From an uncultured Oscillospiraceae bacterium (GTDB taxonomy: Bacteria > Bacillota > Clostridia > Oscillospirales > Ruminococcaceae), in the NCBI GenBank assembly GCA_949295465.1, contig CASFKY010000009.1, positions 61,012 through 125,011 on the forward strand: a stretch of DNA of 64,000 nt, in the 5' to 3' direction. Each line of letters starts with the position of its first letter. Position 1 is the stretch's first letter. Positions 58,100-64,000 of this stretch are shown in pieces. The position numbers and the translations under genes were made by a program. The notes below the pieces were generated by a model. The model searched no databases. It saw only the letters and a program-made list of their open reading frames with translations, and was not told the origin of the DNA.

Positions 58100-61000
58100 T
58101 TATGAAAGATCCACCGTGGAGATCAGCCGGTACATGTCTTCCACCTTCATGGGCCGGTAATAGTAGTATCCCTGGATCATATCGCAGCCGCAGCCCTTGA
58201 TGAGCGCATCCTGCTTTTGGGTCTCCACTCCTTCCATGCAGACCTTCTTGCCAAACTGGTGGCAGGCATAGACAATGCTGGAGATGAAGCTGCGCTTGTC
58301 CGGGGAATCCGCCATCTCTTCCAGCAAGGACCGATCCAGTTTGATGATGTTGGAGGGGTATTGCAGCAGCATGCGCATGGAGGAATATCCGCTGCCGAAA
58401 TCATCCAGCGCAATCTGGATCCCGTTCTGTTTGCAGGCTTCCACAAAGCGGAGCAGGTGCTCCGGCTGCTTGTCCATGCAGCTCTCGGTCATCTCTGCAA
58501 TCAGATGGCGCCCGTCCAGCCGGTATTTTTTCAGGATGTCTCCCATAAAGCCGGCGAGGGTTTCATCCCCCAGCTGATACAGGCTCACATTGAAGGTCAG
58601 GTAAAAATCCGGCACGCAGGCCACCATCCGCATACAGCTGCACACCGCCTGTTCAAAGACCCATCTCCCCGCCGGCTGGATCAGATTGTCCCGCTCCAGG
58701 ATGGGGATGAACACATCCGGGGGGACGGGTTTTCCCTCAAAATTCCACCGCAGCAGCACCTCGCCGCCCACCATTCGGCCGGTATCCGCCGACACCACCG
58801 GCTGAATCTCGAGGTGAAAATTCTCCATGTCCTGCATCACGTCCCGGCTCAGGGCCAGGGCCAGATTGGACATCTGCCGGATCTTGGCGATGTTGGAGGC
58901 CGAGTCATCCAGATAGGGCTGTCCGGCCTCCTGTTTGGCGGCCTTGAGCAGGGAGATCATGTCCTCCAGATAGTCCGAGACAGACAGGTCCTGTCGGGGA
59001 TACCGCATCACCGCAAAAGAGCAGGGGCTGGGCACCGACAGCCCCAGCGCCCGATAGCCGCCCTCGATCACCTGGCGGATCTGATCCACCAGGCTGGCGG
59101 GCTCTTCCCGGCAGTCGGCCTCCACCGCGGCCACACAGCGCACACCCTCCAGCCGATAAAAGGACATCTTGCCCGACAGCCTGCGCATCAGCTCATCGGC
59201 GATGCCCCGCATCAGATGATCGCTGTAAGCCCGCCCCCGGGTGTTGTTCAACTCGGAGATGTGGTTCAGGCTGAAGCCGATGGTCAGGCACTGCCGGCCA
59301 TCCTGCCGCTGCTGGGCCATATGGTGGAACATGGCCTGCCACCGGGGGAAATTGGTGACCGGGTCCACCACGAACGCATCATCCTGATGGGTCACCCGCC
59401 CGCTGAAAAACAGGGGCTTTTGGCCGTCCTCGCTCCATTTTATCAGGCTGTAACAGCGCACCCAGATGCTTTTGCCTGCCGCGTTGCGCACCTGGCAGCG
59501 CAGATCGTACACCGATTGCTTGCTTCGCAGCACATCCTGCAATTCCTGCCAGAACAGACGCCGATACCGGGGGGTGGCGATCCGCCTCATCCACTCCCGC
59601 AGCAGCCCCGGCACCACATTGCTGTCAAAGCCGAACTCCTGACGCATGTTGTCCGAGATGTAAAACAGGTCTTTCTGCACATCCCCGAAATAAAAATATC
59701 CCACTGTGTTTTCCTGGGCAATGGAGCGGAACAAAAACTCCATATCGTGGTAGGTGGTGGCCAGGAAATGATAAAACAGGCTCTCGGCCCGCTCCGATGC
59801 CTCTAGCGTGCGCTCGGTGCGCCGCCGGTCGATGCCAAGCCGCCGGCTGGCCTCATAGTAATCCCGCTTGTCCTGGTACATCACCTTGTCTGCCTGAGCG
59901 ATCAGGGTCTCCAGGCTGAACGGCCCCTGATCCGACCAGGCATGGCCCACCGCCATGTGGAACTTTTCCTGCCGGATGCGGCCGTGCAGCGCCCGCACAT
60001 TGGCCAAAAGGGTTTCCCGGGTGCAGTTGCGGAAGATGGCCACAAACTCGTCGCCGCCCGAGCGATAGATCCAGGGGGTTTCCAGGGCCTCCCGCAGCAG
60101 CTCGCAGCACCGTTGGATCAGCTGATCCCCTGCACTGTGGCCCCGGGAGTCGTTGGTCCACTTGAGACTGGTCACATCACAGTACACCACCCCCACGCTG
60201 GCCAGGTCCCGGCACAGGGCGCTGTGCTCAAACATGGCGTTGCGGTTGAATACCCCGGTGAGAGGATCGTGAAAGCTCAAAATATTCAGCCGGTGCAGCA
60301 GGTCCCGCTGGCGCAGCCGGGCCGCCACCGAGCAGCCGATCACATTGAGGATGTATTCCAGCAGGGCGATGGTCTCGGGCGCAGGGTTATCCGCCCCCAG
60401 AAAACCCACCACCTGCCCGTCGGACAGGATGGGCCCCGCCGCCAGGGACGAGACGCTCTGGGGTTTGAGGATGGCATATGCCACCGGATACCGGGTGCGG
60501 ATCTCCTCCACATCCCGGATCACCACCACCTTGTTTTTCCCAAAAAGATCCATCCACCAATCGATGCTGGACAGGGGCACCTTCTGAAGGATCTCCCTCT
60601 GGGGAGTCACTCCCTCGCGGCACCACTCATAGGTATTGTCGGTGCTGTCGTCGGCGCTTGTCTCAAAGATATACACCCGATCGCAGGAAAAAGTATTGCC
60701 CAGATATTCCAGCACCAGGTCCAGCCCTTCTTCCGGGTTGGCCGCGGTGAAGATTTTTTGCAGGCATTCGTTGAGCAGCGCCTCGCTGCGGGTGTAATAG
60801 CAGGGCGCCACATCCGCCGCGCCGTCTATATCGATGGCCATCTCCATGCGGCAGAGCCGCCCTCCCACGGAAAGGGCAGTGTCCTTGATGAGGTATCGCT
60901 TGCCCAGCACCGGGTTTTTGTGCATCCAGGAGAGGAACTTCCCCTCCTCCAATGCGCTGTTGTTGCAGAACGGGCAGGGCGCGGCAGCCCCCTGCAGCAC

Positions 61001-61153
61001 CTCATAGCATTTTTTGCCGGCATAGGCCGAGTGGCCCGCAAATCCCAGCGACTGGCGCAGCTGCCGGTTCATATACATCAATTCGTGGGTTTTTGTGTCG
61101 GACACATACACCAGCTCATCCAGCTCTTCAAAAAAATCCAGCAAGGCGCTCAT
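58100..61153 (-). CDS. Multidomain cyclic-di-GMP protein: PAS, GAF, GGDEF, PAS, degenerate GGDEF, EAL
   Basis: A 1017-residue protein. In order: a PAS domain with a cysteine cluster (KCYEVL, then PCPFC, about 47-67), a GAF domain (about 130-285), a canonical GGDEF (about 300-450, RSGGDEF), a second PAS (about 475-600), a degenerate GGDEF lacking the motif (about 605-755) and an EAL domain (about 770-1010). The EAL residues look intact: EVLLRW, FNVS, EMTES, LDDFGSGYS, IKLD, EGVET and QGYYYYRP. It can probably both make and break cyclic di-GMP, with breakdown likely dominant. The start at 61153 is preceded by AAAGGAGAG and a promoter at 61176-61204. Confidence 0.9.
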   Translation of the reverse strand: MSALLDFFEELDELVYVSDTKTHELMYMNRQLRQSLGFAGHSAYAGKKCYEVLQGAAAPCPFCNNSALEEGKFLSWMHKNPVLGKRYLIKDTALSVGGRLCRMEMAIDIDGAADVAPCYYTRSEALLNECLQKIFTAANPEEGLDLVLEYLGNTFSCDRVYIFETSADDSTDNTYEWCREGVTPQREILQKVPLSSIDWWMDLFGKNKVVVIRDVEEIRTRYPVAYAILKPQSVSSLAAGPILSDGQVVGFLGADNPAPETIALLEYILNVIGCSVAARLRQRDLLHRLNILSFHDPLTGVFNRNAMFEHSALCRDLASVGVVYCDVTSLKWTNDSRGHSAGDQLIQRCCELLREALETPWIYRSGGDEFVAIFRNCTRETLLANVRALHGRIRQEKFHMAVGHAWSDQGPFSLETLIAQADKVMYQDKRDYYEASRRLGIDRRRTERTLEASERAESLFYHFLATTYHDMEFLFRSIAQENTVGYFYFGDVQKDLFYISDNMRQEFGFDSNVVPGLLREWMRRIATPRYRRLFWQELQDVLRSKQSVYDLRCQVRNAAGKSIWVRCYSLIKWSEDGQKPLFFSGRVTHQDDAFVVDPVTNFPRWQAMFHHMAQQRQDGRQCLTIGFSLNHISELNNTRGRAYSDHLMRGIADELMRRLSGKMSFYRLEGVRCVAAVEADCREEPASLVDQIRQVIEGGYRALGLSVPSPCSFAVMRYPRQDLSVSDYLEDMISLLKAAKQEAGQPYLDDSASNIAKIRQMSNLALALSRDVMQDMENFHLEIQPVVSADTGRMVGGEVLLRWNFEGKPVPPDVFIPILERDNLIQPAGRWVFEQAVCSCMRMVACVPDFYLTFNVSLYQLGDETLAGFMGDILKKYRLDGRHLIAEMTESCMDKQPEHLLRFVEACKQNGIQIALDDFGSGYSSMRMLLQYPSNIIKLDRSLLEEMADSPDKRSFISSIVYACHQFGKKVCMEGVETQKQDALIKGCGCDMIQGYYYYRPMKVEDMYRLISTVDLS

Positions 61154-61175
61154 GTGGTTCTCTCCTTTGTCCTTT

Positions 61176-61204
61176 ATTGTATCAAAGTTTCGGGCACCTG
61201 TCAG
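61176..61204 (-). promoter_or_regulatory. Sigma-A promoter of the cyclic-di-GMP operon
   Basis: On the minus strand CTGACA (61199-61204) and TACAAT (61176-61181) are 17 bases apart. Confidence 0.65.
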
Positions 61205-61261
61205 CAATAAATAGGAAAAACTATTATCATTTTTGTTTTTTTGACGATATATATAGTAGCG

Positions 61262-61291
61262 GGGTCTGTCCGCAAAGGCGGCCACAGACCC
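61262..61291 (+). other. Leader hairpin before the flgK remnant
   Basis: GGGTCTGT and ACAGACCC enclose CCGC/GCGG; it lies just before a good ribosome site (AAGGAGAG) and an ATG at 61311. Confidence 0.45.
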
Positions 61292-61310
61292 GGGAAGGAG
61301 AGACAAGGAT

Positions 61311-62129
61311 ATGAAATTTCAATTACAGCCTCTCGGTGGGGCCTCTCACCAACGAGCGGGGAGAAAAGCTTTCCCAGAGCGATTTTGGCCGGGATCTGGG
61401 AGATACCGATCTCTATGGCTCCATCCAGTCCCTGCGGGAGCTGCTCACCGAGGAGGGTTCCTTTGCCTCCTCCGCGGATGTGGCCCTCGACCCGGACGCC
61501 GCCGTCAAGCGCGGCATCCCCTACTATCAGAAGGCGCTGGATTCGCTGGCCTATGAGTTTGCCACGGCCATGAACGCCCTGAACAATACCGGCTCCGCCT
61601 GGCCGGCACCGGCAACCTCTTCAGCATCAGCAGCAACACCAACGACGCCCAGACGGTGGACCCGGTCACCGGCCAGGTGACCGAGCGGATCACGGCCTCC
61701 AACATCTCCATTTCCAAGGGCTGGGCCGACGGCAGTGTTTCTATCCAGGCCCGTGAGGACGCCAATTCCGCCAGCGGCGACACCACCAATCTGGCCAAGT
61801 TCCTGGCTCTGTTCGACCAGAAGCTGGATTTTGACCCCACTCACCTGGATCCCAACGCGGTGGGGGCCAGCTATCACGGCTCCTTTGAGGATATGCTGCT
61901 GAAGATCCAGTCCACGCTGGCGGAGGACCAAACCAGCACCGACGCGGTGCTCAACAACCACCTGATCACTGCCGATGACATCTACGTCAGCCGGGAGGGG
62001 GTCTCCGGCGTGGACCTGAACGACGAGGCCAGCAATCTGATGGTCTACCAGAAAGCCTACACCGCCGCTTGCCGTCTGATGACGGTGCCGGAAGAGGCGC
62101 TGGACTCTCTGATCAACGGAACTGTATAA
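61311..62129 (+). pseudogene. flgK: flgK (hook-associated protein 1), truncated and frameshifted remnant
   Basis: Two reading frames together encode the last third of FlgK. The first (from about 61336) reads GSIQSLRELLTEEGS, then RGIPYYQKALDSLAYEFA, like the FlgK region before the C-terminal helix. After about 61600 the sense continues one frame over (GTGNLFSIS..., then SGVDLNDEASNLMVYQKAY and LMTVPEEALDSLING), the classic FlgK C-terminus. The first 300 or so residues, including the conserved N-terminal helix, are absent. A good ribosome site and ATG at 61311 open yet another frame that meets a stop at about 61556. As written it cannot make FlgK. Deletion, decay or an assembly error are all possible. 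Confidence 0.8.
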
Positions 62130-62159
62130 AGCACATCTCCTGCTCGAGGTGAAGAAATT

Positions 62160-63269
62160 ATGATGCGCGTTACCACCAATACCACTTTGTATACATACCA
62201 GAAAAATCTTCTGAAATCTTCCAATCAGCTCTATTCCGCCATGAATTCCCTGATGACCGGCCGGAATTTCGATTCCTATGCCGCCGATCCGGCCGCCGCC
62301 ACCCGGGCTTTCAAGATCCACAGCTCTCTCAACGCCACCAACGCCCAGTACTCCAACAATACCACGGTGCTGAACAAGATTTCCACCGCCTGGGACGTGG
62401 CCGACGATATGCTGAACAAGCTGGTGAGCGATCTGGGCGAGGCGCCCCTGCTCAGCGCCATCAGTGGCCAGAATCTGAGCACCGCCAACACCCAGGGCTC
62501 GGTGATCTACTCCGGCGCCGAGGCCCTCATCCAGAGCCTGAACAGCAAGTATGACGACAGCTTTCTGTTCAACGGGGCAGACACCGAGAATCCCCCCTTT
62601 GCTCTGGAGAAGGAAAACGGCAAGAGCTATGTGACCTACAGGGGTGTGCGGATCGATGATCCGGCCAGCCTGGACCAGGCTTACGCCGACGAAAACGGTG
62701 ATCCTGTCCTGAAAGCGGACGGCACCGCCATGACCAACCGGGAAATGCTGGAACAGTGGTCCCAGGAACACCAGTATGTGGACATCGGTATCGGATTTTC
62801 GGTGGACCAGAACGGGAAAGTGATTGACTCCACCGCTTTTGACGCATCCATTTCCGGCACCGATTTCATCGGCGGTTTTGGGGTGGATCAGGACGGCGAC
62901 CCCACCAACATTGTCTCCATCATGGTGCGCCTCTCGGAGATTTTCCAGGACTACAACGAGGACACCCGGACCTGGGGCGCCGCCGGCAATGAAGAGGACG
63001 CCAAGCGGCTGCTGGATAAATTCTCCGCCGCCCAGAAAGAACTGAGCGCCCAGCATGTAAATCTGGAAACCAAGGCCGAATACCTGGATACCAACAAATC
63101 CCAGCTGGAGAGCACCTTCAGCTCCCTGAACGAAGAGCTGATGTCGGTGGAGAAGGTGGATGAGGTGGATGCCATCCTCACCCTCTCCTCCGCCCGGACC
63201 AGCTACAATGCGGCTCTTCAGGCAGGTGCCCATGTGATCCCCCAGTCCCTGATGGACTATCTGGATTGA
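62160..63269 (+). CDS. flgL: Flagellar hook-associated protein 3
   Basis: A 369-residue flagellin-like protein of the hook-filament junction. The N-terminal helix MRVTTNTTLYTYQKNLLKS and the C-terminal helix (about 330-369, TLSSARTSYNAALQAG) are the paired D0 helices of the family. The central part (about 140-270) is the variable domain, with YDDSFLFNGADTENPPF typical of FlgL. It follows the flgK remnant by 30 bases and precedes yviE. A GAGGTGAAG ribosome site precedes ATGATG; either Met may start. Confidence 0.92.
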   Translation: MMRVTTNTTLYTYQKNLLKSSNQLYSAMNSLMTGRNFDSYAADPAAATRAFKIHSSLNATNAQYSNNTTVLNKISTAWDVADDMLNKLVSDLGEAPLLSAISGQNLSTANTQGSVIYSGAEALIQSLNSKYDDSFLFNGADTENPPFALEKENGKSYVTYRGVRIDDPASLDQAYADENGDPVLKADGTAMTNREMLEQWSQEHQYVDIGIGFSVDQNGKVIDSTAFDASISGTDFIGGFGVDQDGDPTNIVSIMVRLSEIFQDYNEDTRTWGAAGNEEDAKRLLDKFSAAQKELSAQHVNLETKAEYLDTNKSQLESTFSSLNEELMSVEKVDEVDAILTLSSARTSYNAALQAGAHVIPQSLMDYLD

Positions 63270-63327
63270 TTGCCGCAAAAGGATATAGGAACAAGCCAAT
63301 TGCGCTCGAAAGGAGTCTTGCAGCGCC

Positions 63328-63933
63328 ATGTATCCTTTGATTGAAATTCAAACCATTCCCATTGAAATCGAGATGAAAATCACCCCGGCCCGGCTGGAGT
63401 ATGCCCGGGGCACCGCCCAACTGGAAATCTCCCGGGACAAGGGCGGCCTGAGCATCCACAGCCAGCCTATTCAGGTGAACATCGACACCTTTGAATGCCG
63501 CAATTCCGTCATGCCCACCACCGCCTCTCTCATCCGCCAGCAGGCTCAGGCAGGCACTCAAGCGGCCTATCAGGCCACTGCGGTTCTGGCCCGGGAGGGA
63601 CGGATGATGATGGAAGCCCGCATCGACGAGGACGTGATCCCTGAGCTTGCCCGCCAAAAGACCATGGGCCAGCCGGTCAATCTGAACATCGATTTCATCC
63701 CCAAGGCCGGCCCTGATATCAGCTGGGACGGCGGTGAGATGAGCATCCGCTACGAGATGGACAAACTGAACTTTGACTGGCGGATGGAGCAGATGCACTT
63801 CACCTTTGTGCCCGGCGACATCGAATTTACCATGACGCAGCGGCCGGATGTGGTCATCAAATATGTGGGCGGCCCCTTGTATGTGCCGCCCTCCTCTGAC
63901 CCGGATTACGAGCCGGTGGACGAAGAAGTCTGA
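63328..63933 (+). CDS. DUF6470/YviE family flagellar-locus protein
   Basis: A 201-residue cytoplasmic protein matching YviE of Bacillus by its opening IEIQTIPIEIEMKITPARLEY and its position between flgL and fliW. It has a helical middle (RQQAQAGTQAAYQATAVL) and a beta-rich C-terminal half ending in an acidic tail. The role is unknown; constant linkage to flgL and fliW suggests filament assembly or its control. The ATG at 63328 follows AAAGGAG at a long distance; a TTG at 63318 is an alternative. Confidence 0.85.
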   Translation: MYPLIEIQTIPIEIEMKITPARLEYARGTAQLEISRDKGGLSIHSQPIQVNIDTFECRNSVMPTTASLIRQQAQAGTQAAYQATAVLAREGRMMMEARIDEDVIPELARQKTMGQPVNLNIDFIPKAGPDISWDGGEMSIRYEMDKLNFDWRMEQMHFTFVPGDIEFTMTQRPDVVIKYVGGPLYVPPSSDPDYEPVDEEV

Positions 63934-63946
63934 CAGGAGGTATTTT

Positions 63947-64000
63947 TTGCAGCTGGATACCAAATATTTTGGTCGGATCGAATATGATCCGGGGGACGTA
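63947..64000 (+). CDS. fliW: Flagellar assembly factor FliW, N-terminal fragment
   Basis: Only 18 codons are inside the window. The start is TTG at 63947, six bases after a perfect AGGAGG (63935-63940). The translated start QLDTKYFGRIEYDPGDV matches the N-terminus of FliW, which binds flagellin and antagonises CsrA. Position after the yviE homologue agrees with the B. subtilis order, where csrA and the flagellin gene come next. Confidence 0.82.
   Translation, partial: MQLDTKYFGRIEYDPGDV

Noticed and set aside
1-64000. CRISPR arrays, insertion sequences, prophage genes or rRNA
   Set aside because: No spaced short repeats, transposase, integrase, capsid or rRNA-like segments were seen on either strand.

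Overview
The window reads as chromosomal DNA of a high-GC anaerobic Clostridium-class bacterium, most likely an Oscillospiraceae/Ruminococcaceae-type gut organism. This is inferred from gene content: a two-subunit iron-sulfur serine deaminase, a single-chain large PurL, a separate PurO-type IMP cyclohydrolase with a stand-alone AICAR transformylase, a B. subtilis-like flagellar gene order (flgK-flgL-yviE-fliW), Firmicute sigma-A promoters and many GTG/TTG starts. No phage, insertion sequence, CRISPR array or rRNA was seen.

Layout. 1-9.4 kb: a cut polysaccharide deacetylase, rmuC, tRNA-Leu(GAG), a repeat-rich unknown protein, a LysR regulator divergent from a serine-type transporter plus sdaAB-sdaAA, a CcdA-thioredoxin fusion and an aminotransferase. 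9.5-23.1 kb: a nine-gene purine operon (purE-C-F-M-N-purO-AICARFT-purD-purL) with a long structured leader, then guaB on the opposite strand. 23.1-30.6 kb: a candidate small RNA, a polyamine uptake operon (potABCD) with an acyl-ACP thioesterase at its end, and a MoxR/VWA pair. 30.6-41 kb: a molybdenum-hydroxylase district containing xdhB-xdhC-xdhA-mocA-crcB, an NCS2 purine permease, a FecBCD-class ABC importer, and a THEP1-type NTPase fused to a ModE-like DNA-binding domain. 41-49.8 kb: a lone AT-rich membrane protein, an ECF sigma factor with a probable membrane anti-sigma partner, a small acidic protein, an RraA-family enzyme, and a CitA/CitB-like two-component system next to GltS and an orphan TAXI receptor. 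49.8-56.6 kb: a GldA-GldF-GldG-DUF4340 ABC operon and an OmpR-type two-component system. 56.7-64 kb: two cyclic-di-GMP enzymes transcribed away from a flagellar locus whose first gene, flgK, is a truncated and frameshifted remnant.

How the parts fit. Purine metabolism recurs: de novo synthesis to IMP, IMP dehydrogenase, a xanthine/uracil-family permease and a xanthine-dehydrogenase-type hydroxylase. The hydroxylase needs molybdopterin-cytosine cofactor (mocA). Beside it lies an importer whose promoter overlaps an inverted repeat similar in layout to ModE operators, and upstream of that the ModE-fusion gene. The simplest reading is a self-contained molybdenum uptake, sensing and cofactor unit. 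This is the most interesting part of the window. The candidate small RNA at 23.4-23.55 kb and the broken flgK next to cyclic-di-GMP enzymes are the next two things to examine.
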